Both the position numbers and the translations under genes were made by a program. From a virus, in the IMG/VR virus record IMGVR_UViG_3300037041_000455, positions 1-26,900 of that record: 26,900 nt of DNA; one strand, written 5' to 3'. The stretch's first letter is position 1; each line of letters begins with the position of its first letter. Shown one piece after another: positions 8,301 through 16,590 of the stretch. Under the pieces are notes generated by a model, which worked only from the letters and a program-made list of their open reading frames with translations, ran no database searches and had not been told where the DNA came from.

Positions 8301-9748
8301 TTGTATTTACTCCAAAGGTTATTCTGAAACTGCTCTTCAACTCTTCCTGCTTCTAGTCTTGTACTAAGTTTATGTTCTACTTCCGCCAACGTATCAAGAG
8401 GACGTGGTCGCGTTCCAACTTCATATGCAGTTCTGAGTAGAACGTTCTTATTCATACTACTCAAAGCAGCATCATCAAATCCTCTTGATTTAAGCTCAAC
8501 TAGTGCATCTTCGATTATCCCAGGACTTTTACTAGCCCGTTGAACTATCGCAGACATATCTTCAGTAGGAAACATCTTACGCAGGGTGTCTACTCGATTA
8601 GCAAAAACACTTGCATTAACATCAGCATCTTTTCGTGCTTGATTAAGTTCTCCTACTTTAGTTACTTCATCGAAAGAAGTTTGTCGCTTCATTACACCAG
8701 AACTTACTCTACCAGTGGCCTCTTCTAAAGGCATACCTCCCTGTGTGAGCTTTCCAATTTCTTCAAAATCAGCCTTTTCCCAAAATTCAGGTCTAGGAGT
8801 GGCAACTGTTACCTTTTCCTTTGCTAACGCAGCAGTCTTTTCTGCGTCATCAAAGCCTAGGATATTTTTAAGCGAAGGATCCTTTGCTAAGTTAGCCGCC
8901 ATATCATTGACAGCACCTAAATCCTTTTTCAACACAGATGATATAAGACCTTCAACGCCTCGTTCAATACCATGCATTGCTGCGACATCAGTAACAAGAC
9001 GTACACCTAAAGTCTTCAAAGGATTTGCAGCAGCCCATTGAGACTGCGTTATTGGAGACATCACAACATCAGCAATGGGAGCTGCCGTAGCCATCAACAT
9101 TCCCGCACCAGCAATTCGAGCAAGGGGATGGGGTAACTTCGCAACTAAAGGACCAGCTGCCTTTATCGCACCCTTCCAACCCATCTTGGCAATGCCCTCC
9201 GCTGCCGTCTGAAACAGTGCTCCCGCGGCAAGGTTATGTAGTGGATTAGAGAAAATAGGATTATTCTTCTCAAAATCAGCCATTCTTGCTGCTTTATATT
9301 CGTTGTACAAAGGCACATCTGTATTAGCTTTTTTGCCTGAAATATTTGACTCGTTCTCAAACAAGTAGTTATGCAACTCACCAGTTTTAAGAATATCTAA
9401 ATACTTATTCTTATAAAGATTAGCCACAACTTCTTGTGGGTGCATATTTGGATTAGCAACGATAGCAGCATTTGCTTGCGCAAGTACTTGAGAACCAAGT
9501 CGTTTCCTTGGATCGTCATCGGGAATAGCTTTTTCTATCCGATCCAAGGTTGCATTACGTGCTATCTTCGCACCTTCTTTTTCAGGCAACGCAGTATGCG
9601 CGTAGTGAGACACAAGGCGTTCTGTGTACTGAGGATCAGAAAGATACTTTTCCTGTGCCTCTTGTGTACGGCGACCTTCTGCCATATTATAAGCAATTAT
9701 ATTGGAGACTATAGGATCTCTCTTAGTAAGTTCTTCGAACAAGCCCAT
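5306..9748 (-). CDS. Large internal virion (ejection) protein, 1480 aa
   Basis: This is the largest gene in the window, starting MGLFEELTKRDP at 9748 with a GGGAG binding site. Most of the chain is charged and helical. Two glycine/alanine-rich hydrophobic stretches, about residues 172-235 and about 690-725 (FAGVTAVTGLGMATVGDLIG), could insert into membranes. Length, helical composition and the position after two other helical proteins match the large ejection proteins of podoviruses such as T7 gp16, which enter the host envelope ahead of the DNA. I see no clear lytic transglycosylase or peptidase active-site motif by eye. A C-terminal segment RLLFLFQGTPFKLAEQRF resembles a motif in very large phage virion polyproteins. 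The gene ends at a palindromic element. The ejection role is inferred from size, order and composition. Confidence 0.75.
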   Translation of the reverse strand: MGLFEELTKRDPIVSNIIAYNMAEGRRTQEAQEKYLSDPQYTERLVSHYAHTALPEKEGAKIARNATLDRIEKAIPDDDPRKRLGSQVLAQANAAIVANPNMHPQEVVANLYKNKYLDILKTGELHNYLFENESNISGKKANTDVPLYNEYKAARMADFEKNNPIFSNPLHNLAAGALFQTAAEGIAKMGWKGAIKAAGPLVAKLPHPLARIAGAGMLMATAAPIADVVMSPITQSQWAAANPLKTLGVRLVTDVAAMHGIERGVEGLISSVLKKDLGAVNDMAANLAKDPSLKNILGFDDAEKTAALAKEKVTVATPRPEFWEKADFEEIGKLTQGGMPLEEATGRVSSGVMKRQTSFDEVTKVGELNQARKDADVNASVFANRVDTLRKMFPTEDMSAIVQRASKSPGIIEDALVELKSRGFDDAALSSMNKNVLLRTAYEVGTRPRPLDTLAEVEHKLSTRLEAGRVEEQFQNNLWSKYNQLTEDFTKTNIGKVRNMPTEELLLHREKAQELNRMGILNDAEYRSFDKIYRLAEAPVTEKELFSKVGPQVASQEWQNSAVKHIDLAVKEGDYNKWDSVISHFTDNVDLKFNSKDYKSFQDKLTKFVGNPDVSAMYEKEGLDTAKTFNRIVYGNPVSETKNMVRQHIDDMIKQGIPSDTISKELQSRWGNTWSKFAGVTAVTGLGMATVGDLIGPAKADAAGLDATTRIVPKMLRAFAEQRGVRSFEEAITEMAEKGYAFGKLTDDGYGVATTQKFWGMTPDVSDVKRMNEIHYIQDKMTPGAQAQILFHDWASPQPQAAYMTTMAHNNSDLMLQAVRNVLREVPEYARVTKEVEKEMFPFVQKYGTSMSEASWLDNAIETIDTALAGKYKQVDKANALSGTSKYMKDVRTGKRTKLDATEEDQVYTLMKLQDDYKGQRALYDDAVASYGADWEVLAKNLASKYSSSRIALAVEDVGMKEGDAWLAPMLSERETFAVSKIKAINEQLEAMMISVGENPIVAKEFIHHASHPGLDYKAAMKGIEKFTPDSMTGIDMAHFHHRASWSKQLMPDVEYIMERYLPDANMRVGMSEFWNTWRPFKQQMDALGYNGISRYLGNLEKGFRNTDQYGTINQWAQRVQMFEVARFIALSPSVALKHGFKVLANVANYGFGNALANIPRDLSAFVRNTRMDMGDAPKDAFEAVMKGHINTRRIYTLANDMAMYGLPKKAVDKFLEGFNDKAGFMLNASERFDRGTSFLNAMTMASKQGMTPEQSSYLVMDAVLKNNFLSGIHNPSWLRDPKTRLLFLFQGTPFKLAEQRFITAMRGSGAVADAAKESYKQLMNLKNDIIEGTQTFKAHLIKDALMNPKDLAGNSYAAQLARNILVIGATVESGKYFFDGDMWGMFHVPFVKKQEQSVNLALNPLLGAALRTYNNKDEDAFWMTDFLRKWLSSGDGDKLYFGPTGSQKLYRLNNNDIPEIYKDSKFRYIFAIPTAKTDE

Positions 9749-9772
9749 TTTGAATCTCCCTTTTACTTATTA

Positions 9773-10399
9773 CTAAGGACGTGCAACGCCTAACCGTTTC
9801 CTTGGATCTGTTGGATCAAATACATGACTGTAATTAGGTGCTGTAGGTGCAACCGCCGTGGAAACAGCAACATTTGGAATTGCTACAGGAGAAGGATTAT
9901 TAAACGATCCTCCTGTTTGAGAACGAAAGATTCTACGCCATTCCTCAGGATCACTAAGTACAGTGCCCTCAGCCAACTTAGTTCTTGCCATATTTGAAGT
10001 TAATTGTGGCAAGTATTTTCTTTGTTCGTCTAGTCCTAACCTACCTGTAGTATCCCAGGTATACTGAGACTGCTCATTTGCTTGATTGAGTGCGGTTGTC
10101 CTTGCTCCCTGAAAACCTATATTACCTTGACTTTCTTGAATGTCAAAAGGTAACATAGCAACTTTCTTTTTAGTATCCTGCTCAAAACCAAGTGTCTGTG
10201 CAGCGCGTCCAGGAGCAAGTGCAGCTATTTCTCTGTCCATAGCACCACCAGGACCATAGTGCATAGTAGCAACTTTCTCTTGAGAAGCATTTTGAGCAGC
10301 GTAAATATCTGCCTTGTTTTTATCAACCTTATTAGAGTAATCCATAAACTTATTATACTCTGCTTCTTTGTAATCTTTCCAGGGATCATATTGTGCCAT
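9773..10399 (-). CDS. Putative internal virion protein, 208 aa
   Basis: It starts MAQYDPWKDYKEAEYNKF at 10399 with GGAGG 7 nt upstream. The protein is hydrophilic and mostly helical, rich in Gln, Ala, Lys and Asp. The C-terminal 50 residues are Pro/Val/Ala-rich (SPVAIPNVAVSTAVAPTAP) and may be disordered. No enzymatic motif is visible. It lies between the 396-aa helical protein and the 1480-aa protein, the usual place for a smaller ejection protein in podoviruses. Palindromic element B lies directly upstream of its ribosome binding site. The identification rests on position and composition. Confidence 0.65.
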   Translation of the reverse strand: MAQYDPWKDYKEAEYNKFMDYSNKVDKNKADIYAAQNASQEKVATMHYGPGGAMDREIAALAPGRAAQTLGFEQDTKKKVAMLPFDIQESQGNIGFQGARTTALNQANEQSQYTWDTTGRLGLDEQRKYLPQLTSNMARTKLAEGTVLSDPEEWRRIFRSQTGGSFNNPSPVAIPNVAVSTAVAPTAPNYSHVFDPTDPRKRLGVARP

Positions 10400-10411
10400 C
10401 TTACATCCTCC

Positions 10412-10440
10412 GAGATTTGTTCATTAATTGGACGGTTCTT
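10412..10440. repeat. 29-bp palindromic element, copy B
   Basis: On the plus strand it begins GAGATTTGTTCATT, has A at the centre, and ends ATTGGACGGTTCTT. It fills almost the whole 39-nt gap. One end overlaps the stop codon at 10439-10441 and the other touches the GGAGG of the 208-aa gene. It shares its degenerate arm (GATTTGTTCA) with copy C at 16556, suggesting these two have a common recent origin. Confidence 0.8.
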
Positions 10441-11629
10441 ATTTATTATAATTATAAACTGTAGAAACCCTTGGACCTTCGGCGGTTTCTTTAGTCATAT
10501 CATAACTATCACCCCTGTTATAGGTATTAGAAGCTGACAATCCATCACTCGCTCCAATAGACGCCGACGCGTGAATACTGGTAAGTGCTGCTGCCATACC
10601 CTGACCAGACACAGAAGCCAATGCTTTAGCGCACTCCACCTTTGCCTGATAAACAGCAATATCTTCTTGCACCTGAAGTTCAGCCATTTTCATAGCTTGT
10701 GTAAGCTTAAGTTTAGCAACTTCCAATGTAACAGTAGCTGCTTTGTACAAAGCGTCAATCTGAACGGAAGCAAGTTGAATTGTTGCCTTATATTTATCTA
10801 TATACATACCAAGAAGTTTTACACCCTCATCAACAGCAGAAATAATGCCTGTAAGAACCGCACTAAACGCCTGAACTTGTGCAGAGTACTTTTTGATTCT
10901 TGTTTCATTTACAATAGAGATCATTTGAATCTCTTGCAAAGTCTCTTGTAACGCATACTTTTGAACTTCAGTAAGAATAAAATGTTCATTAGTCTGAGCA
11001 AGTCGAGCTTGTTCAATGGCTATATCCATATCCATACCATCTCTTTTGCGACCAATCTCAATGTTGATTTCGCTTAACCTGCCCGCCAACATACCCGGAG
11101 GCATTGAAAATCCTCTCGAAGAGAAGTACTTTTCAGTCTCTTCATACATCTTCTGTACTTCAAGTTCTTGTCTGTCCAACGCCCTCTGCCAAATATCTGC
11201 CTCAACATCTGCACCTAAACCAGTTCCTCCTGCAGCGAGTTTAGCAAGAAGTTTTACTACGTAGTTATCCATTAACTGATCAGCAAGATTAGTCCTGACT
11301 ACAGGAAAATCCTGAAGAGGATCAAGAACAGGAACTGAAGGAACCGGGGGAAGACCATTGAGTTCAGTAATCTTACTCATTATGTCTCTGTACTCAATGC
11401 CCTTAGAGTCTGTATCAACATCTGAGGTTATATCATCAGTATCAACAGAAGGTTCCTCAATATCAATAGTCTCCCCATCGAAGTTATCTATCTTATTCTT
11501 TAATTCGTCAACAGCATCATTAAAAAGATCCCATGACTGATCAGCATAATCCTTTGCTTCATTGAATTTATCAGTTACAAGTGAAGTGGCTTCGTCTTGT
11601 TTCTTAACTATATCTTCATAAATAGCCAT
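10439..11629 (-). CDS. Helical virion protein, probable ejection/injection protein, 396 aa
   Basis: It starts MAIYEDIVKKQDEATS at 11629. The binding site AGGAG is formed from the stop codon TAG of the gene before it, so translation is probably coupled. Residues 1-90 are acidic and helical. Residues 170-186 (SSRGFSMPPGMLAGRLSEI) match a motif I know from helical virion proteins of podoviruses, the pattern RGFSxPPGxLA. Residues about 185-345 form a long amphipathic helix rich in Ala, Gln and Lys, with coiled-coil character. The tail is Ser/Tyr/Asn-rich. Its position before the 208- and 1480-aa proteins supports an internal virion role. A tail-needle or baseplate-like role is the alternative. 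Confidence 0.7.
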   Translation of the reverse strand: MAIYEDIVKKQDEATSLVTDKFNEAKDYADQSWDLFNDAVDELKNKIDNFDGETIDIEEPSVDTDDITSDVDTDSKGIEYRDIMSKITELNGLPPVPSVPVLDPLQDFPVVRTNLADQLMDNYVVKLLAKLAAGGTGLGADVEADIWQRALDRQELEVQKMYEETEKYFSSRGFSMPPGMLAGRLSEINIEIGRKRDGMDMDIAIEQARLAQTNEHFILTEVQKYALQETLQEIQMISIVNETRIKKYSAQVQAFSAVLTGIISAVDEGVKLLGMYIDKYKATIQLASVQIDALYKAATVTLEVAKLKLTQAMKMAELQVQEDIAVYQAKVECAKALASVSGQGMAAALTSIHASASIGASDGLSASNTYNRGDSYDMTKETAEGPRVSTVYNYNK

Positions 11630-11638
11630 TATAAACTC

Positions 11639-14014
11639 CTAAATCTCAATTACTGTTTTTAGTTCAGTCATGTTAATCCCGTATATCTCATCAGGAAGAG
11701 GATCTTGCTCATCAAATAACTCCGTTGCCCAATTATCAGGATCTGATAAAGAAACAATTCCTACCACTCTTTTTGAAGTTTCCCATAATTTAGTTCCAAG
11801 ATTAGTATTCCAATCTTCGAAGTTCAAAGGACTATCGTAATACGAACCCGCTCCTTGCGCATTTGCAGTAGTTACAAAACTATCAAGATCATAGGTAACA
11901 AGTACGTTCTTTTGTACCATCTTAACCACAACACCATAACATCTTTGTCCTGATCCAGTTCCGAGTCCTCCATTAAAAGTTGCAAGAACCTTTGAATATA
12001 CTCTTCCTCCAATGTTTGCATAAAGAATATATTCAACTTTTCTTGTTCCTGTACACGTAGAAGTATCATGTGATGTTATCTCTGACTCTGACGGATCTCT
12101 AGGAGGAGGATAGTTAAATCCTCCGCCGTTACTTATAATTCCTGCTTGAGCAGATCCACAATTTATAGAAGATGAAGATCCTATACTTCTCGGAAGACTA
12201 CTTGATACGGTTATCTTCTTATATACGATGGAAAATGCTTTCACATAATTATTGTCGTAGTAAAAATTAGACTCCGAATCATAATCAAGTACTTCAAAAC
12301 AAATCATAATTCTATTGCAGTTTACCGTAGTAGCAGAATTATCAACTCTTGTTCCTGTACTTATTGCATACCCACTCCATCCTCTGTAATCATAAGTATC
12401 ATTTATCCAAGTATATTCTCCATTATAGTCAAAAGTTGTAACTCTGCTTGCACTGTAAGTTAATGTTCCTGTTCCAGAATCAACAGTATAAGATCCTGCT
12501 TTCAACGAAGACGCAATACTTCCTGATACAGAATATGAAGTGTTTTCCGTAGAAATAGAAGTTGACTTATCAACCCACTCGCCTTCGCCCCACATTTCTG
12601 TATAAGATGGATACCATAGATAAACACCATCACCAAAAGTAGTATCTTTAGTATGAGTGAAAGTCTTATCATAACTATAAGAACTACTTAGAACAACCTT
12701 ATTACTTACTTCAATAACATCTCCGTCACATATAGTTCCTATAAGAACATTCTTTTCTACTGAACAATTCCAATTACAAGAAGAAGTATTAGTATCTACC
12801 CATGTACTGCTAAGTGGACCATCATCAAGTGTCCAATCTCCACCACCAGGATTTCGATAGTGAGGTCTTGGTGCAGTTGTACTACTACTAACAACAGGAT
12901 TCCCAGTAAACGTTGCTGCATCTGTAGATTTAACCTCTGTATGTTCTACACCATCAATACTTGTGTATTTGTAAGACCATTGTCTTGATCCTAATCCATT
13001 CTCAGGAATATAGCACTGACCATAGAAACTATCATTACCTGACCAACTGTAAATAAAGAAATAAGGAATCTCCCAAAGATAAGGAACAAACGGCCACAGA
13101 TACATAATCCAATTATCTCCAGGTTGATTCTCTGACCAACTTCCAGTTCCTGTAGTTTCTACTCTCTCATTATATCTTGTAATAAATCCGTTTACATCTC
13201 TCGTCCACGGAGTCTTTCCATACGCCTTATGTAAAGTCTCAACCATATGATACTGCTTAGGATCGTTGTCATAAGTAAGATCAACTTTTCCAGGTCTATA
13301 AATACGTTTTTCTTGGTCAATACTTCTAACTATGTGACTTCTAGAAGTTCCACCAAATGTGTAGTAAGAGTGACTCCAGTGAAAATACTTACCAGACGAT
13401 CTTGATTGCAGACCAGGATGTGCCCAGGTATTCGCATAATCACTCACAGCATACGCACCTCCAGAAGCCCACCAATAAGGAAAGTCAACCCACATAAACT
13501 TCTTGTAATGCCAATCATCTCTGTGGTCTGCAGCTACCACAAAGATATTATCATTAGCCACATTAGAAATTCCATTTATAATACTAACACAACTTTCCTC
13601 ATATCTGTCATAGTTAGTCTGATCAAGACTAAAATAATTATTAAAAACAGTATATTTATTTTCCTTTAACTTCAAACCAGTTGCCCTTGTTATTGACGTA
13701 GGATAAACTGAATAAAAGGAATTATACGACTGTCCTGTACTTACTAAGTCTATTTCATATATTGTAAGACTAAGTTCATTGATGACTTTTATCTCTTTAG
13801 GTTCCTCTACCACTACTTCGGGGTAGTATATAATAGATTTAGTTCCTGTCTTTGTATATAAAGTTCTAATAACAGCACCATTATCGAATATTGCGTATCT
13901 TTGTAGTACTCCATAATCAAAATTCTTAGCATATCTCTCAGTAATAAATTGCTCCTGCAAGGCAACGCCTTTAAGCAATTCACACTTATCTTTATTTCCA
14001 CTAAGAATAAACAT
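11639..14014 (-). CDS. Aromatic-rich structural/adhesin-like protein, 791 aa
   Basis: The start is set at ATG 14014, whose A is shared with the stop TAA of the preceding gene (TAATG), a sign of translational coupling. A GTG start at 14089 would overlap the neighbour by 25 codons and is less likely. The protein is unusually rich in Tyr, Trp, Ser and Thr. Residues about 150-330 contain blocks such as WVDFPYWWASGGAYAVSDY and WPFVPYLWEIPYFFIYSWSG. Later parts hold Ser/Thr beta-like repeats (TSYSVSGSIASSLKAGSYT) and several Cys residues. I recognise no enzyme or named domain. Aromatic-rich beta proteins in this place are often tail spikes or sugar-binding appendages, but that is inference. Confidence 0.8.
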   Translation of the reverse strand: MFILSGNKDKCELLKGVALQEQFITERYAKNFDYGVLQRYAIFDNGAVIRTLYTKTGTKSIIYYPEVVVEEPKEIKVINELSLTIYEIDLVSTGQSYNSFYSVYPTSITRATGLKLKENKYTVFNNYFSLDQTNYDRYEESCVSIINGISNVANDNIFVVAADHRDDWHYKKFMWVDFPYWWASGGAYAVSDYANTWAHPGLQSRSSGKYFHWSHSYYTFGGTSRSHIVRSIDQEKRIYRPGKVDLTYDNDPKQYHMVETLHKAYGKTPWTRDVNGFITRYNERVETTGTGSWSENQPGDNWIMYLWPFVPYLWEIPYFFIYSWSGNDSFYGQCYIPENGLGSRQWSYKYTSIDGVEHTEVKSTDAATFTGNPVVSSSTTAPRPHYRNPGGGDWTLDDGPLSSTWVDTNTSSCNWNCSVEKNVLIGTICDGDVIEVSNKVVLSSSYSYDKTFTHTKDTTFGDGVYLWYPSYTEMWGEGEWVDKSTSISTENTSYSVSGSIASSLKAGSYTVDSGTGTLTYSASRVTTFDYNGEYTWINDTYDYRGWSGYAISTGTRVDNSATTVNCNRIMICFEVLDYDSESNFYYDNNYVKAFSIVYKKITVSSSLPRSIGSSSSINCGSAQAGIISNGGGFNYPPPRDPSESEITSHDTSTCTGTRKVEYILYANIGGRVYSKVLATFNGGLGTGSGQRCYGVVVKMVQKNVLVTYDLDSFVTTANAQGAGSYYDSPLNFEDWNTNLGTKLWETSKRVVGIVSLSDPDNWATELFDEQDPLPDEIYGINMTELKTVIEI

Positions 14015-14535
14015 TATACACCAGTAGCTGAAATAGTTAAATGAGGTCCGTCTTGTCTTACTCTGCCGAGAAGGGAAACTTCTTCCCACTTACCAGATGT
14101 CACACTAAATATAACACTAATATTGTCAACACTAAAATCAGCACCGCCAACATTTGCAATCTTTAAACCAACGAATCTGCCTCTGTGATCTGCACTAAAA
14201 TTCTTTCTGTAAGTCTTTGAAGTAACAGTGGATTCAGATACAATGGTAACTGTCTCGCAATCGACCTTATCAATAACTGAAGTAATAGACAAAGATCCTA
14301 TAAAGACTCCAGTAAGATACACTGCGCGAAGTTGCTTTGCATTGGACGTTCCCATATCAAAATGCTTAGTTTCAAAGTAAGACGTAACTGCTGCATCTTC
14401 AGTTAACTTAAAAATTCCACTTTCACTGGCTCCGAGAACAACACCTGATATAGATGCAAGACTATTATAAGTCAACAATTCATATTGACTTGCAGACATC
14501 GTCTTAGTATTTAACCTTATTCCAACAGTATTCAT
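14014..14535 (-). CDS. Hypothetical tail/appendage protein, 173 aa
   Basis: Its ATG at 14535 overlaps the TGA of the LamG-like gene by four bases (ATGA), and its TAA overlaps the next start. The protein is beta-rich. The central part (FDMGTSNAKQLRAVYLTGVF at about 60-80, then GRFVGLKIANVGGADFSVDN) resembles small phage proteins that form a beta domain on tail or fibre bases. The last residues (GPHLTISATGV) repeat a motif also present near the end of the 670-aa upstream protein (IPLITISATG), which links the two genes. No exact family name is claimed. Confidence 0.75.
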   Translation of the reverse strand: MNTVGIRLNTKTMSASQYELLTYNSLASISGVVLGASESGIFKLTEDAAVTSYFETKHFDMGTSNAKQLRAVYLTGVFIGSLSITSVIDKVDCETVTIVSESTVTSKTYRKNFSADHRGRFVGLKIANVGGADFSVDNISVIFSVTSGKWEEVSLLGRVRQDGPHLTISATGV

Positions 14536-16544
14536 CTTGTGTACTCCAATACATAAGTGGAGAATGATCTGCTATTAACAGCATTTGCATATATAGATAT
14601 AAAGGGAAAATCTTCATTAAGAGTGTTTGTTCCTGTTATGTAAGAATCTCCTTCCAACGAAACAAAGGGAATATTTTGCAACAAAGTAACAATTATTGCT
14701 GGATCACTTCCTGCATTGAGATAAGGAAATGGAGTCCTTCCAACCATATCACTGGCAATACTTCTATCACCTGTAGCAGATATAGTAATAAGTGGAATAC
14801 TCTTATCTAGCAATGCACCTGTTTCTGCTGATAAAGAACAAAGTTTATGACTACTGTCTAAAACAGCATTATACCCGCATTGACCTTCCAGTGTTGGAAT
14901 AGGAATCTTTAACGCTGGAACATCAATAAAGACAACATAATTACTGTCAAAAACCGCATCTGCTTCAGCAGGTAAAGGCCACGTTTGGTAGTAACCTGCT
15001 GTAAATGATGCACCTGAAACAGCGCCCTCTGATATTACTTTTTCGTACCAGTACTGTCCTTCAAACAAATCAACAGCATGCGCATCCTCGTCTTCTGCTC
15101 GAAGATACATTGCTTGGCCAAAGAAAGTTGCATCTGCATGTGCATGAGGATCTACGTCGTCCCAAAGGGTATCAAAGGCTGCATCTGCCAGTGCTGCAAA
15201 AGTAACATCTGCAGATTTATATATAGTACCGTACTCATCTGAAGGAACTGCATCTGAAAAATCAGCAGTCCATCTTTTTATATCAGGTGAAAATCTGTAT
15301 TCATCAATTAACTGATCTGTTCCTGTTCCACCAGGGATGGTTCCTATCATATGATAGGCAGGCATCGTAGCAGAATACGCAGAGACAAATGACGAAATAT
15401 CCGTCGCCGTTCCTGGAACTCCATCACAATAGACTGTTATATAACTAGAATTTTTAATTATTGCAATATGATGCCAAGTACTTACTGTAAAGTGATCCAG
15501 TGGTATATCCACAGCACCATTCTGGTTTACTCTAATATAGTAAGCAGCACCTGAATTATAAAAATACCAGCCTTCACCAACATCACCTTGGTACATTAAA
15601 GCATGTTGATTTCCACCAGTTGGAAGACTAGGCTTATATATCCAGAAATCAATGGTCCAGCAATCACGAATCCACAACTTATACAGTGCAGTTGCTCCGT
15701 TAGATATAAAACCTTCTCCACCCGTAGCATACCCACTTGCATTACCTAGTTTTTTATTAGTCTGTGTTATGTACGGATGACTATACACAGTCCAAGGCAT
15801 ACCTGTTTGGTCTGTTATAGTAGTTGATCCTTCACTACCATTAAAGTGCAGTAAAGCAGCAGTAAACTCATCATCTACCCCTACTCTTTTATACGCATAA
15901 GTTTCATTCGTAAAACTAGCAGTATGTCTTGCAGTTCCGTATGTGTATCTGAATTCATCTACGTAGGCATTAAGATACCCTGCAGTACCATTCCTTCCGA
16001 TTTCAAAGTTTCCAGTAAGATCAGATATTTCTAAAGCACCAGAAACAGTAGATAATAAAGTACCACTCTGAAATAAGTACAACGTAGTACCACTTCGAGT
16101 TAATTCAAAGTGATACCACGTATCTACGTTAAGAGTTGAAACAGGAAAGGATGCGTCATTAAGAAGTGTTGCACCTTCTCTGCTCCTAAACCGCATTGTC
16201 TGAACACCTGCATTGTCATACAGTTCCAGATAATAACGATTATTAGAATCTTGATACTTAGAGAAAATACACTGAGGAGTTGATCCAGGAAGTAATGGAA
16301 GTTTTATCCAAAAATCAAAACTGAAATTAGCAAGTCCTAAAGTAAAGTCTGCATGGTCTACAGTATAAACATACCCACTTTCGCCATCAAGATACAGACA
16401 TGAACGACCAAACTTCTTGGTGGAGATAACCAGTTTAGCCGTACCTCCAACAAGCCAGTTTTTTGTTGACCCAAAGTCATATATGCCTGTACTGTTATTG
16501 GCGCCGTTAAAGTGAAGTAGAGATTTAGTACTTGTGTCAGACAT
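14532..16544 (-). CDS. Double LamG/concanavalin-like lectin-domain structural protein, 670 aa
   Basis: Two LamG-like (concanavalin A-like jellyroll) units are visible. The first is at about residues 5-215 (LLHFNG ... FSFDFWIK ... WYHFELTRSG ... YVDEFRYTYGTARHT). The second is at about 228-430 (LLHFNGSEGSTT ... WTIDFWIYKP ... WHHIAIIKNSS ... IDEYRFSPDIKRWT). Both show the LLHFNG opening, a FWI strand, a WHH/WYHF strand and a DEYRF/DEFRY ending that mark this family in phages. The last 230 residues hold degenerate beta motifs of the type IPxxTxxG (IPIPTLEGQ, IPLITISATG, IPFVSLEGD, FPFISIYAN). The likely role is sugar binding on the virion surface or a tail appendage. The ribosome binding site is weak (GGTG), and palindromic element C lies just upstream. 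Confidence 0.85.
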   Translation of the reverse strand: MSDTSTKSLLHFNGANNSTGIYDFGSTKNWLVGGTAKLVISTKKFGRSCLYLDGESGYVYTVDHADFTLGLANFSFDFWIKLPLLPGSTPQCIFSKYQDSNNRYYLELYDNAGVQTMRFRSREGATLLNDASFPVSTLNVDTWYHFELTRSGTTLYLFQSGTLLSTVSGALEISDLTGNFEIGRNGTAGYLNAYVDEFRYTYGTARHTASFTNETYAYKRVGVDDEFTAALLHFNGSEGSTTITDQTGMPWTVYSHPYITQTNKKLGNASGYATGGEGFISNGATALYKLWIRDCWTIDFWIYKPSLPTGGNQHALMYQGDVGEGWYFYNSGAAYYIRVNQNGAVDIPLDHFTVSTWHHIAIIKNSSYITVYCDGVPGTATDISSFVSAYSATMPAYHMIGTIPGGTGTDQLIDEYRFSPDIKRWTADFSDAVPSDEYGTIYKSADVTFAALADAAFDTLWDDVDPHAHADATFFGQAMYLRAEDEDAHAVDLFEGQYWYEKVISEGAVSGASFTAGYYQTWPLPAEADAVFDSNYVVFIDVPALKIPIPTLEGQCGYNAVLDSSHKLCSLSAETGALLDKSIPLITISATGDRSIASDMVGRTPFPYLNAGSDPAIIVTLLQNIPFVSLEGDSYITGTNTLNEDFPFISIYANAVNSRSFSTYVLEYTR

Positions 16545-16555
16545 TTACATTCACC

Positions 16556-16584
16556 AAGATTTGTTCAATAATTGGACGATTCTT
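16556..16584. repeat. 29-bp palindromic element, copy C
   Basis: On the plus strand it reads AAGATTTGTTCAAT, centre A, ATTGGACGATTCTT. The outer four bases (AAGA/TCTT) and most of the inner arm pair. It is in the 46-nt gap between the 190-aa gene and the LamG-like gene. It is the copy closest to B at 10412, including the same asymmetric arm. Confidence 0.8.
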
Positions 16585-16590
16585 ACCACG

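Noticed and set aside
14015-14089. GTG start giving 25 extra residues for the 791-aa protein
   Set aside because: It would overlap the 173-aa gene and adds a basic stretch unlike the rest. The TAATG junction at 14014 is the better start.
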